This document shows positions 16,465 to 27,669 of a stretch of DNA of 64,000 nucleotides, piece by piece. The translations under genes and the position numbers were made by a program. The notes beneath the pieces are model-generated. The model did no database searches. It had not been told where the DNA came from and saw only the letters and a program-made list of their open reading frames with translations. This DNA is from Roseomonas elaeocarpi. GTDB taxonomy: Bacteria; Pseudomonadota; Alphaproteobacteria; Acetobacterales; Acetobacteraceae. The DNA lies in the NCBI RefSeq assembly GCF_042433915.1, contig NZ_JBHLUN010000002.1, positions 1 to 64,000 of the forward strand. The letters are read 5' to 3'. Numbering within the stretch: position 1 is the first letter of the stretch; each line of letters opens with the position of its first letter.

Positions 16465-17202
16465 TCAGAGGCGCCAGCCGGTGTGGATCGCCACGATGCC
16501 GCCCGACAGGTTCTGGTGGCGCACCCGCTCCAGCCCGGCGTCGCGGAACATCCCTTCCAGCGTTTCCTGGTCGGGGAACTGGCGGATGCTTTCGGCCAGG
16601 TACTGGTAGCTGTCGGCATCGCCCGCCACCTTGGCGCCGATCGCGGGCAGGGCCCGGAAGCTCCAGGCGTCGTAGAGGCCGCGCAGGGCGTCGATGCGCA
16701 GGCGCGAGAATTCCAGCACGTGGAAGCGGCCGCCCGGGCGCAGCACGCGCCGTGCCTCGCGGATCACGGCGTCCTTGTCGGTGCAGTTGCGCAGCCCGAA
16801 GGCCATCGACACCTTTTCCACGCTGCGGTCGGGCAGCGGGATGTGCTCGGCGTCCGAGCAGACGTAGGAGAGCCCCTCGGTCAGCCCGCGGTTGAGCGCC
16901 CGCCCCTGCCCCACCGACAGCATGGCGGCATTGATGTCGCTCAGGATCACCCGCCCCGCGCCGCGCTCCTTGGCCAGGAAGGCCACGTCGCCGGTGCCGG
17001 CCGCGAGGTCGAGCAGGGTTTCGCGCGGGGACGCGCCGATGGCGGCCACGAAGGCGCGCTTCCACAGCCGGTGGATGCCCAGCGACATCAGGTCGTTCAT
17101 CACGTCGTAGCGCGGGGCCACGCTATCGAAGACCTCGCGCACCAGGGCGGCCTTCTGGTTGCGGGGAACCTGGCGGAACCCGAAATCGGTCTGATCGGAC
17201 AT
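16465..17202 (-). CDS. ubiE: demethylmenaquinone/ubiquinone C-methyltransferase
   Basis: The 245-aa SAM-dependent methyltransferase of ubiquinone biosynthesis performs the C-methylation on the benzoquinone ring. Family motifs are VFDSVAPRYDVMNDLMS near the N terminus, LLDLAAGTGDVAFLA (SAM-binding motif I), AFGLRNCTD and VLRPGGRFHVLEFS. It stands alone here; the ubiB gene that often follows it is not in the window. It is divergent from mutM across about 68 bp that must hold both promoters. Confidence 0.95.
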   Translation of the reverse strand: MSDQTDFGFRQVPRNQKAALVREVFDSVAPRYDVMNDLMSLGIHRLWKRAFVAAIGASPRETLLDLAAGTGDVAFLAKERGAGRVILSDINAAMLSVGQGRALNRGLTEGLSYVCSDAEHIPLPDRSVEKVSMAFGLRNCTDKDAVIREARRVLRPGGRFHVLEFSRLRIDALRGLYDAWSFRALPAIGAKVAGDADSYQYLAESIRQFPDQETLEGMFRDAGLERVRHQNLSGGIVAIHTGWRL

Positions 17203-17270
17203 GCGACCCTATCTAATGCAAGCGCGCGCGGTCGGGTAGGAACCGGCCGCTCGCTTTACGGAGATGTAGA

Positions 17271-18383
17271 GTGCCGGAACTTCCCGAGGTCGAAACCGTG
17301 ATGCGGGGCCTGTCGGCGGTGCTGACGGGGCAGGTGATCGCCCGGGCCGAGACGCGCCGCGCCGGGCTGCGCTGGCCCTTTCCCGACAACCTGGCCGAGC
17401 GGCTGCAGGGCAACAGGGTGGAGGGCTTCCGCCGGCGGGGCAAGTACATGCTGATGCGGCTGAGCTCGGGCCAGTCGATGCTGATCCACCTCGGCATGTC
17501 GGGGCGGATGGTGGCGCGGATGGCGGAAGCGGCGCCGGGCGAGGCGCTGGTGCTGGATGCCACGGAGGGCGTGCTGGCTGGCGGCGGGGTGGGTGCCGCG
17601 GGTGACGCGCCAGCGGGCCATGGCGCGAACGGGCAGGCCGTTCCCCAGGCCGGCGGGGGTGGGGACAGCGAGGATTCGACCGGAATGGCGGAGGCCGGCG
17701 GTCTGGCCAGGGGCGGCGCGGGCGGGCTGCCCGCCGATCCCGCGGGTGACGCCGCGGCGGGCGGGAGCCTCGGGCCGCAGGGCCGCGCCTCCGACGCGCG
17801 CGGTTCCACGGGCGAGAAGCACGAGCACCTGATCCTCGAGACCGGGGATGGCTGGCGCGTCGGCTTCTGCGACCCGCGCCGCTTCGGGGTGGTGGACCTG
17901 GTGCCGACCGAGGCGGAGGACCGGCACCGGCTGCTCGCCGGCATGGGGCCGGAGCCTCTGGAGGATGACTTTACGCCCGCGGTGCTGTCGGCGGCGCTCC
18001 GGGGGCGCAACACGCCGATCAAGGCGGCGCTGCTCGACCAGAAGGTGGTGGCGGGCCTGGGCAACATCTACGTGGCCGAGGCGCTGTTCCGCGCCGGGAT
18101 CTCGCCGGAGCGGCTGGCCGCCACCGTGGTGGGTGCCAGGGCGAAGCGGCTGGTGCCGGCGATCAAGGCGGTGCTGCTCGACTCGATCGAGGCGGGCGGG
18201 TCCTCCCTGCGCGACTACGTGCGGGCGGATGGGGAGGTCGGGTTCTTCCAGGATCGCTTCGGCGTGTACGACCGCGAGGGGGTGGCCTGCCCCGCCTGCC
18301 CGGGGCCGCCGAAATGCTCAGGGGTCGCGCGCATCGTGCAGGCGGGGCGCTCGACCTTCTTCTGCCCTCGGACGCAGCGCTAG
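17271..18383 (+). CDS. mutM: formamidopyrimidine-DNA glycosylase with internal insertion
   Basis: Fpg removes 8-oxoguanine and cleaves abasic sites. The catalytic N terminus PELPEVETVMRGL follows a GTG start with GGAG eight bases upstream. FCDPRRFGVVDL, VVAGLGNIYVAEALFRAGI and a C-terminal zinc-finger-like segment with RIVQAGRSTFFC are present. At 370 aa it is about 95 residues too long: residues ~85-181 are a Gly/Ala-rich low-complexity insert between SGRMVARM and KHEHLILE. The final Cys-x-x-Cys reads CPRT, so the last zinc ligand is Thr; an extra Cys (PPKCSG) might substitute. Confidence 0.93.
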   Translation: MPELPEVETVMRGLSAVLTGQVIARAETRRAGLRWPFPDNLAERLQGNRVEGFRRRGKYMLMRLSSGQSMLIHLGMSGRMVARMAEAAPGEALVLDATEGVLAGGGVGAAGDAPAGHGANGQAVPQAGGGGDSEDSTGMAEAGGLARGGAGGLPADPAGDAAAGGSLGPQGRASDARGSTGEKHEHLILETGDGWRVGFCDPRRFGVVDLVPTEAEDRHRLLAGMGPEPLEDDFTPAVLSAALRGRNTPIKAALLDQKVVAGLGNIYVAEALFRAGISPERLAATVVGARAKRLVPAIKAVLLDSIEAGGSSLRDYVRADGEVGFFQDRFGVYDREGVACPACPGPPKCSGVARIVQAGRSTFFCPRTQR

Positions 18384-18602
18384 CCGGGAGACAGCAGCCC
18401 AAGGGGATACCAGCGCGGCGGTGGGGCGACCGCGCTGCCGCGAACGGGAGGAACCGGCCTCGGCGCGGAGGCGGCCGGCGCCTCACGCCGGAGCCGGGCA
18501 GCGCCGCCCGGTCGGGTATCGCCGCACGATCGCGGGGATGCGGGCTCACCCGGGGCAGGAAATCGCCTAGCCTGACGTCTCCCTGGATACGGAGGCACGC
18601 GC

Positions 18603-19415
18603 ATGGCGCCGGAAATGATCGTGGTGGAGCGGCACGGGGCGGTGGGGCTGATCCGACTGAACCGGCCCAAGGCGCTCAACGCCCTGTGCGACGCGATGAT
18701 GGCGGAGTTGGCCGAGGCGCTGCGCGACTTCGACCGCGACCCGGAGGTGGGCGCCGTCGTGCTGACCGGCAGCGAGCGTGCCTTCGCCGCCGGGGCCGAT
18801 ATCCGCGAGATGCAGGACCGGCGCTTCCCGGACACGGCGCTGGCGGACTTCATCGCGCCCTGGGAGGCGGTGCTGACGGTCCGCAAGCCGGTGATCGCCG
18901 CGGTGGCGGGCTTCGCGCTGGGCGGGGGCTGCGAGCTGGCGATGATGTGCGACACCATCGTGGCGGCCGAGACGGCGAAGTTCGGGCAGCCGGAGATCAA
19001 CCTCGGCATCATTCCCGGCGCCGGCGGCTCGCAGCGGCTGGCGCGCGCCGTGGGCAAGGCGGTAGCGATGGACATGATCCTGACCGGCCGCAACATGGAC
19101 GCGGCCGAGGCCCTGCGCGCCGGGCTGGTGTCGCGCGTGGTGCCGGCGGAGCGCCTCCTGGAGGAAGCGCTGGCGATGGGGGCGAAGATCGCCGAGCTCT
19201 CGCCCGCCGCCGTCGCCATGGCCAAGGCCGCGGTGAACGCCGCCTTCGAGACCACGCTGCGCGAGGGCGTCCGGCTGGAGCGCACCATGTTCCTGAGCCT
19301 GTTCGGCACGGCGGGGCAGCGGGAAGGCATGGCGGCCTTCGTGGAGAAGCGGCCGGCCCGCTTCCCGGACGCGGCGGGCGGGGTGAAGGCAGCGGGAGAC
19401 AGGGGCGAGGGTTGA
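18603..19415 (+). CDS. enoyl-CoA hydratase/isomerase (crotonase) family
   Basis: The 270-aa cytosolic protein hydrates trans-2-enoyl-CoA in fatty-acid or phenylacetate-type beta-oxidation. The crotonase hallmarks are AFAAGADIREM (oxyanion hole), FALGGGCELAMMCD with the first catalytic Glu and QPEINLGIIPGAGGSQRL with the second Glu. The C-terminal ~15 residues (AAGGVKAAGDRGEG) are an unusual tail after the family-typical FVEKRPARF end. It sits between mutM and rpsT, an order I associate with Rhodospirillales. Confidence 0.9.
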   Translation: MAPEMIVVERHGAVGLIRLNRPKALNALCDAMMAELAEALRDFDRDPEVGAVVLTGSERAFAAGADIREMQDRRFPDTALADFIAPWEAVLTVRKPVIAAVAGFALGGGCELAMMCDTIVAAETAKFGQPEINLGIIPGAGGSQRLARAVGKAVAMDMILTGRNMDAAEALRAGLVSRVVPAERLLEEALAMGAKIAELSPAAVAMAKAAVNAAFETTLREGVRLERTMFLSLFGTAGQREGMAAFVEKRPARFPDAAGGVKAAGDRGEG

Positions 19416-19670
19416 GGGGAAGCGGCCCGGCGAACGGGGCGGTTCACCCGGTCGTGCCACCCATGGCTGACCGCCGCGGCTCGCTCTTGCGGACAGGCGG
19501 CGGCGGCTCGGAGCCCCCGGTGGCCGGGGCGTCGCCCCGCCGCCGCGCGGCCGTGGCGGGCGCTTCTCGGTTGACTCGTCCGGAAGGGCGGCGCTAGAAG
19601 CCCCGACCTACCTGCTGCGCCCCTGGGGGTGGCGGCATCCCACAGACATGATCGGCAGTTAGTTCAAGCC

Positions 19671-19946
19671 ATGGCGAACACGGATTCCGCGCGCAAGCGC
19701 ATCCGCCAGAACGAGAAGCGCAACGCGCGCAACACCGCCCGCCGTTCGCGCGTGCGCACCTTCATGCGCAAGCTCGAGGACGCGCTGACGGGTGGCGACA
19801 AGGCCCAGGCCCAGGCCGCCTTCCAGGCCCTGCAGCCCGAGATGCAGAGCGCCGTGACCAAGGGCGTTCTGCACGCCAACACCGTGGCTCGCAAGCTGTC
19901 GCGCATGTCCGCGCGCGTGAAGTCGCTGGGCAGCGCCCAGGCTTGA
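19671..19946 (+). CDS. rpsT: 30S ribosomal protein S20
   Basis: The 91-aa basic protein binds 16S rRNA in the small subunit. It starts MANTDSARKRIRQNEKRNAR, typical of S20, and ends HANTVARKLSRMSARVKSLG. The ATG at 19671 is correct; the frame is open 14 codons upstream but that part is not S20-like. A strong terminator follows the stop. Confidence 0.97.
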   Translation: MANTDSARKRIRQNEKRNARNTARRSRVRTFMRKLEDALTGGDKAQAQAAFQALQPEMQSAVTKGVLHANTVARKLSRMSARVKSLGSAQA

Positions 19947-19997
19947 CCCGGGGCTCCGCACGGAGCCTCGATCACGCTTGCTTGAGTGTTCTTGCGC

Positions 19998-20030
19998 GGC
20001 CCGGATCGCTTGGTTCGGGCCTTATTTTTT
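19998..20030 (+). terminator. rho-independent terminator of rpsT
   Basis: GGCCCGGA pairs with TTCGGGCC (8 bp, one G-T wobble) around an 8-base loop, and is followed directly by TTATTTTTT. It lies 51 bp after the rpsT stop codon and separates it from dnaA. Confidence 0.85.
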
Positions 20031-20366
20031 CCAATGTTTTCAATACCTCTGCCGAGCGTCGCTCAAGTGGCATCCCAATGCCGCAACGCAAATCGCGACT
20101 TCGTGGCAACAGTGTGACTCCGGAGTCGAATCGATCCACGGACTCCGCTTGATTCGGGATCGCCCTTCGCGCTCATGTCTGGCCCACGAGCCCGGCCTGA
20201 CTCATGCGAGGCAGCCGTCGCGGGCCACGCCGGAGCTGGCGATGCCAGCCTGGCCGGTCCCGGATCTGTCGGGGCTGGCCCGCCCGCCGGAGCGTGGACG
20301 TGGCGCACCGCTTCCGGGTGGTGCTGTGGCAGGGAGAGCGGCGCTCGATCGCCGGCAGGGGAGAGG
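20031..20366. promoter_or_regulatory. dnaA upstream region with a perfect palindrome
   Basis: This gene-free leader of about 340 bp contains the 12-bp perfect palindrome GACTCCGGAGTC at 20116-20127. A second GGACTCCG about 20 bp later can pair with its right half. No canonical TTATCCACA DnaA box was found, so it is not called an origin. The dnaA promoter must lie here. Confidence 0.45.
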
Positions 20367-21905
20367 ATGCGGATGCTGATGCAGGAAGAGCGTGGTGCAT
20401 TTCCGGCCCTTCCCGCCAACGGCTCCGACTCCGCTGGCGTGACGGAGAACCGCGTCCTGGAAGCCTGGGCGCGGATCCGCGGCCGCCTGCGCGAGGAAGT
20501 GGGCGAGGTCGAGTACCGCACCTGGATGCGCCAGATGACGCTGGCCGCGGTCGAGGGCGAGGAAGCGGTGGTGCTGGTGCCCACGCGCTTCCTGCGCGAC
20601 TGGGTCCGGGGCCAGTACGGCGACCGCTTGCGCGCGCTTTGGCAGAACGAGAACCTTGGCGTGCGCCGGGTGGACATCCGCGTGGCCGCGAGCGCGGCGC
20701 CCGCCGACGGGGCTCCCGACGGCGAGGCGCGTCGCGAGGGCGGACTGGCGGAGCCGCTGGCCGGCCGCATGGCCGCCGAGGCGCGTGACGCGGAGCGCGG
20801 CGCCCCCGACCGTAACAGCCTCGACCGCACGGGCACGGACCGGAGCGGTTCCGACCGGAACGCCCCGGACAGGAATGATTGGGCGGCGCCGCTCGACCCG
20901 CGCTTCACCTTCGACAGCTTCGTGGTGGGCAAGCCCAACGAGTTCGCCCATGCCTGCGCGCGCCGCGTGTCGGAAAAGCCGGCGAGCCCGGGCTTCAACC
21001 CCTTGTTCCTGTACGGCGGCGTCGGGCTGGGCAAGACGCACCTGATGCACTCGATCGCCTGGGCGCTGCGCGAGCCGGGGCTCGACCGCTCGGTGGCCTA
21101 CATGTCGGCCGAGAAGTTCATGTACCGCTTCATCGCGGCGCTGCGCTCGCAGTCGACGATGGAGTTCAAGGAATCCTTGCGCTCCGTCGACGTGCTGATG
21201 ATCGACGACCTGCAGTTCCTGATCGGCAAGGACAACACGCAGGAAGAGTTCTTCCACACCTTCAACGCGCTGGTGGATGCCGGCAAGCAGATCGTGGTGT
21301 CGGCCGACAAGAGCCCGTCCGACCTGTCGGGGCTGGAGGACCGGCTTCGCACGCGTCTGGGCTGCGGCATGGTGGCCGATATCCACGCCACGACCTACGA
21401 GCTGCGGATCTCGATCCTGGAAGCCAAGGCGCAGGTGGCGGGCATTCCGGTGCCGGCGCGGGTGCTGGAATACCTGGCGCACAAGATCACCTCCAACGTG
21501 CGCGAGCTGGAAGGCGCGCTGAACCGGCTGATCGCCCATTCCGGCCTGTTCGGCCGCCCGGTGACGCTGGAGAGCTGCCAGGAGGTGTTGCACGACATCC
21601 TGCGCGCCCACGACCGCCGCGTGACGATCGAGGAAATCCAGAAGCGGGTCGCCGAGCACTACAACATGCGGCTGACCGACATGAGCTCCGCGCGCCGGGC
21701 GCGCAACGTGGCGCGGCCGCGGCAGGTGGCGATGTACCTGGCCAAGCAGCTCACCTCGCGCTCCCTGCCCGAGATCGGGCGCAAGTTCGGCAACCGCGAC
21801 CACACCACGGTGATGCACGCGGTTTCCAAGGTGGCGGAGCTGATGCAGGGCGATGCCGGCTTCGCCGAGGACGTGGAACTGCTCCGGCGCATGCTGGAAA
21901 CCTGA
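20367..21905 (+). CDS. dnaA: chromosomal replication initiator protein
   Basis: The 512-aa protein binds DnaA boxes and melts oriC. Domain I is RIRGRLREEVGEVEYRTWMR. Domain II is a long linker (~residues 110-172) with repeated D-R-T/S/N blocks. Domain III has Walker A GGVGLGKTHLMHS and Walker B VLMIDDLQFL, and domain IV ends with the signature GNRDHTTVMHAVSKV. The start MRMLMQEER follows AGGGGAGAGG; two further ATGs lie within 12 bases. It is first in the dnaA-dnaN-recF-gyrB block, 159 bp before dnaN. Confidence 0.97.
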   Translation: MRMLMQEERGAFPALPANGSDSAGVTENRVLEAWARIRGRLREEVGEVEYRTWMRQMTLAAVEGEEAVVLVPTRFLRDWVRGQYGDRLRALWQNENLGVRRVDIRVAASAAPADGAPDGEARREGGLAEPLAGRMAAEARDAERGAPDRNSLDRTGTDRSGSDRNAPDRNDWAAPLDPRFTFDSFVVGKPNEFAHACARRVSEKPASPGFNPLFLYGGVGLGKTHLMHSIAWALREPGLDRSVAYMSAEKFMYRFIAALRSQSTMEFKESLRSVDVLMIDDLQFLIGKDNTQEEFFHTFNALVDAGKQIVVSADKSPSDLSGLEDRLRTRLGCGMVADIHATTYELRISILEAKAQVAGIPVPARVLEYLAHKITSNVRELEGALNRLIAHSGLFGRPVTLESCQEVLHDILRAHDRRVTIEEIQKRVAEHYNMRLTDMSSARRARNVARPRQVAMYLAKQLTSRSLPEIGRKFGNRDHTTVMHAVSKVAELMQGDAGFAEDVELLRRMLET

Positions 21906-22064
21906 GGGCGCCGCGCGGGCGCCCGGTTCCGCGCCGTCCCGGCCGGCCCTCCGGCCTCTCCCGGGCAGTGCCCGCCCGGCATCGGCGACTCACCTCCCCC
22001 TTCTAGGCAGGCCCATCCTGCGCTATTGCCTCGCTCTACGGTTTCGGATGGCGGGGAGCGCGCG

Positions 22065-23204
22065 ATGAAGTTCACGGTGGACCGGGCGGTGCTGCTCAAG
22101 GCGCTCGCGCACGTCCAGAGCGTGGTGGAGCGCCGCAACACCATCCCCATCCTGGCCAACGTCCTGCTCGACGCCAGCGAGGACCGGCTGACGCTGACCG
22201 CCACCGACATGGAGATCGCGGTGGTCGAGGAGATCACCACCGGCGTGCAGGTGACCCAGCCGGGCCGCTGCACCGCCCCGGCGGCGACGCTCTACGAGAT
22301 CGCGCGGCGCCTGGGCGACGGTTTGAAGGTGGAGTTCGACCAGGCCGGGGGCGACGCGCCGCTGGGCCTGCGGGCCGGGCGCTACGTCACCTCGCTGATG
22401 GTGCTGCCGGTGGACGACTTCCCGGCCATGACCGAGGGCAAGCTGCCGCACCGCTTCCAGCTGCCCGCCAGCCTGCTGCGGGACTTGGTGGACCGCACGC
22501 GCTTCGCGATCTCCACCGAGGAAACCCGCTACTACCTGAACGGCATCTTCCTCCATGTGGCCGAGGCCGACAGCGGCAAGGTGATGCGCGCGGTCGCCAC
22601 CGACGGGCACCGGCTGGCGCGCGTCGAGGCGCCGGTGCCGGAAGGCGCGTCGGGGATGCCGGGCATCATCGTGCCGCGCAAGACGGTCAACGAGGTCCGC
22701 AAGCTGGCCGACGAGGCGTCCGGCGAGGACAGCCAGGTCGAGGTGCGGCTGTCGGACACCAAGATCCAGTTCCGCTTGGGCAGCGTGACGCTGACCTCGA
22801 AGCTGATCGACGGCACCTTCCCCGAGTACGAGCGCGTCATTCCCAAGTCCAACGACAAGGAGATGACGGTGGACCGCGCCCTGTTCGCGCAGGCGGTGGA
22901 CCGCGTGGCCGCCATCTCCTCCGAGCGGTCGCGCCCGGTGAAGCTGGCGCTGTCGCAGAACGCCCTGGTGCTCACCGCTTCCTCGCCCGAGCAGGGGCAG
23001 GCGCGCGAGGAACTGGACGCCGGCGCCGTGTCCTACGGCTCCACCCCGCTCGAGATCGGCTTCCAGGCGCGCTACCTGAAGGACATCACCGACCAGGTGC
23101 AGGGACAGCTGGTGTTCCGCTTCTCGGACGGCTCGGCCCCCACCATCGTGCAGGACGTGGACAAGAGCAGCGCGCTCTACGTCCTGATGCCGATGCGCGT
23201 CTGA
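22065..23204 (+). CDS. dnaN: DNA polymerase III beta sliding clamp
   Basis: This 379-aa ring-clamp subunit has three similar domains. The sequence MKFTVDRAVLLKALAHVQSV, VVERRNTIPILANVLLDA and the C-terminal LYVLMPMRV are diagnostic. GGGGAG precedes the ATG at 22065. A hairpin at 23227-23256 follows the stop and may end the dnaA-dnaN transcript. Confidence 0.97.
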   Translation: MKFTVDRAVLLKALAHVQSVVERRNTIPILANVLLDASEDRLTLTATDMEIAVVEEITTGVQVTQPGRCTAPAATLYEIARRLGDGLKVEFDQAGGDAPLGLRAGRYVTSLMVLPVDDFPAMTEGKLPHRFQLPASLLRDLVDRTRFAISTEETRYYLNGIFLHVAEADSGKVMRAVATDGHRLARVEAPVPEGASGMPGIIVPRKTVNEVRKLADEASGEDSQVEVRLSDTKIQFRLGSVTLTSKLIDGTFPEYERVIPKSNDKEMTVDRALFAQAVDRVAAISSERSRPVKLALSQNALVLTASSPEQGQAREELDAGAVSYGSTPLEIGFQARYLKDITDQVQGQLVFRFSDGSAPTIVQDVDKSSALYVLMPMRV

Positions 23205-23226
23205 CGGGTTTAGGGCGGCGCCGTTT

Positions 23227-23497
23227 CCGGGGGAGAGAAGGAATTCTCTCCCCCGGACCCCCGCTCATCTTTTTCCGGGACGCTGCCGCGAGGCGGTGGG
23301 AGCCGGTCGCGGAACGGCAGCGGCCGGTTCTGCTGAAAATGAATCAAGCTTCCTGTCAGCCTTGGCTGACCCGCCCCTCGCTCCGGCTCCATGAGCCGGA
23401 GCGCACGGACCTGACCACGTTCCTGCGGCAGCGTCTGAGAAAAAGATGAGGGCGGAGGGGTCCGGGGAGGGGGAGAACACCTTCTCCTCCTCCCCGG
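23227..23497. repeat. structured inverted-repeat element (MITE- or paired-REP-like)
   Basis: The left end is a perfect 13-bp hairpin (CCGGGGGAGAGAA, loop GGAA, 23227-23256) followed by CCGGACCCCCGCTCATC and a TTTTT run. The right end (23423-23497), read in reverse, has a 16-bp hairpin with one mismatch, then CCGGACCCCTCCGCCCTCATC and TTTTT. Each end then has ACGCTGCCGC. The interior holds two more palindromes (GTCAGCCTTGGCTGAC and GCTCCGGCT/AGCCGGAGC). So two copies of one module face each other over 271 bp. It lies in a 449-bp gap between dnaN and recF and could also act as a terminator. Confidence 0.65.
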
Positions 23498-23653
23498 GGC
23501 CAGCCTTGCGGCGAGCGGATAACCCTCCGGCATTGCCCAGGGCCCGGCGCGACGCCATCTTCCGGGTTGCGCTATCCCGCGGCGCGGCGGCCTGCCGTCC
23601 CGTTCCCCTCCCCTCGCGCCATCCTCCCGGACCTGTTGCTGGAAGAACCGTGC

Positions 23654-24925
23654 TTGACCCTGTCGCTGCTGCCTGAGGAACGTGCCGCCGGGGGAGATGC
23701 TGGCGAGGTCGCGGGCGGCCCCCTGCCCGCCGTGCCTTCACTGCGGCTGACGCGGCTGATGCTGCAGGACTTCCGCAACCACGCGGCGGCGGAGCTGCGC
23801 TGCGAGTCCGCGATCGTGGTGGTGGCGGGCGAGAACGGTTCGGGCAAGACGAACCTGCTGGAAGCCGTCAGCCTGCTGGGGCCCGGGCGGGGGTTGCGCG
23901 GGGCGCGCAATGCCGAGTTCTGCCGCCACACGGCGGCGGGTCCCCTGCCCTGGGCCGTACACGGGCGCTTCGAGGGTCCTTTCGGCCCCTTCGAGGTCGG
24001 CACCGGCACGCCGCCGGACGGGGCAGTGGACAAGCGGGCGCTGCGGCTCGACGGGATGCCGGTGCGCTCGCAGGCGGAGCTTGCGGCCCAGGTCGCGGCG
24101 GTATGGCTGACGCCGCAGATGGATCGGCTGTTCCAGGAGGGCGCCTCGGGCCGCCGGCGCTTCCTGGACCGGCTCGTCTGGGCGCTGGAGCCGACCCATG
24201 CGCGCGAGGTCGCATCCCACGACAACGCCATGGCGCAGCGCAACCGGCTGCTGAGCCAGGGCGGGCACGACCCGGGCTGGTTGTCGAGCCTGGAGGATGC
24301 CATGGCGCGGCACGGCGTGGCGGCCTCGGCCGCGCGGCTGGCCATGGTGAACCGCCTCAACGCGGCGCTGGAAGCGGGCACCGCCGGTGCCTTCCCGGCG
24401 GCGCGCTGCGCGCTGAGCTGCGAGGTGGCGCGGATGCTGGAGGAACAGCCGGCGCTGGCCGCCGAGGACGCCTTGCGGGCGAAGCTGCTGGCCAACCGGG
24501 GGCGCGACGCGGCGGCGGGGCTGGCGACCGCCGGGGCGCATCGCTGCGACCTGCTGATGCGCCACATCCCCAAGGACTTGCCGGCCGAGATGTGTTCCAC
24601 CGGCGAGCAGAAGGCGCTGCTGGTGTCGGTGGTGCTGGCCCATGCCGCGCTGATCGCCGCGGCGCGCGGATTCGCCCCGATCCTGCTGCTGGACGAGGTC
24701 GCGGCGCATCTCGACGTGCCGCGGCGCGAGGCGCTGTTCGCGGCGCTGCGCGCCCTGCCCGCCCAGGTCTTCCTCACGGGCACGGAGATGGCGGTGTTCG
24801 ACGGGCTGGGAGGTGCAGCCCAGCGCTTCGGCACCGGCGAGAACGGAAGCGGGGTGCGGGCGCTTCCGCCACTCGGCGCGGAGCTGCCGCGAAATGCGGA
24901 TTACCCCGTGCGGGAAGGGCTCTGA
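23654..24925 (+). CDS. recF: DNA replication and repair protein RecF
   Basis: This SMC-like ATPase loads RecA at gaps. Its motifs are FRNHAAAELRCE, Walker A GENGSGKTNLLEA, CSTGEQKALLVSV (signature) and LLLDEVAAHLD (Walker B). There is no suitable ATG. The TTG at 23654 has GGAAGA seven bases upstream and gives 423 aa. A GTG at about 23731 would remove 26 residues and is nearer the canonical RecF N terminus, so the start is uncertain. It is followed 54 bp later by gyrB. Confidence 0.92.
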   Translation: MTLSLLPEERAAGGDAGEVAGGPLPAVPSLRLTRLMLQDFRNHAAAELRCESAIVVVAGENGSGKTNLLEAVSLLGPGRGLRGARNAEFCRHTAAGPLPWAVHGRFEGPFGPFEVGTGTPPDGAVDKRALRLDGMPVRSQAELAAQVAAVWLTPQMDRLFQEGASGRRRFLDRLVWALEPTHAREVASHDNAMAQRNRLLSQGGHDPGWLSSLEDAMARHGVAASAARLAMVNRLNAALEAGTAGAFPAARCALSCEVARMLEEQPALAAEDALRAKLLANRGRDAAAGLATAGAHRCDLLMRHIPKDLPAEMCSTGEQKALLVSVVLAHAALIAAARGFAPILLLDEVAAHLDVPRREALFAALRALPAQVFLTGTEMAVFDGLGGAAQRFGTGENGSGVRALPPLGAELPRNADYPVREGL

Positions 24926-24979
24926 ATCCCTATATTGTCAGGCAGTTCGACTAAGACTTCCGAAAGGTTGCACCGCCTG

Positions 24980-27451
<2,472 letters not shown>

Positions 27452-27468
27452 TGTTGTGATGTGAGGTG

Positions 27469-27505
27469 CCAGTCAACTTGTCCCTGTGCCACAAGTTGTC
27501 ACTGG
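27469..27505 (+). terminator. inverted repeat downstream of gyrB
   Basis: CAACTTGT (27474-27481) pairs perfectly with ACAAGTTG (27491-27498). The stem extends by CCAGT/ACTGG after a two-base interruption. It starts 18 bp after the gyrB stop and has no T tract. It probably ends gyrB transcription and marks where backbone gives way to accessory DNA. Confidence 0.55.
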
Positions 27506-27669
27506 CCCTCATAGCGGTATGTTGTTGATTTCATGAGACAAATTCTTTCGCCCCTTGCCTACCGGAGGGACCGGCGCGCTGAGGCGGCGCACGCTTCATG
27601 CGGTGACAACATTGATGGCACAGGTGTTTGCCCCTCCTGGAGCGCCCGCCTCCGCACGGTGAACAGGGC

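Noticed and set aside
19998..20366. Chromosome origin at the dnaA leader
   Set aside because: No DnaA box cluster or AT-rich unwinding element was visible. Gene order alone does not prove oriC here.
22659..23275. Short antisense frames around the dnaN 3' end
   Set aside because: They have no protein-like pattern and lie over dnaN or the inverted-repeat element.
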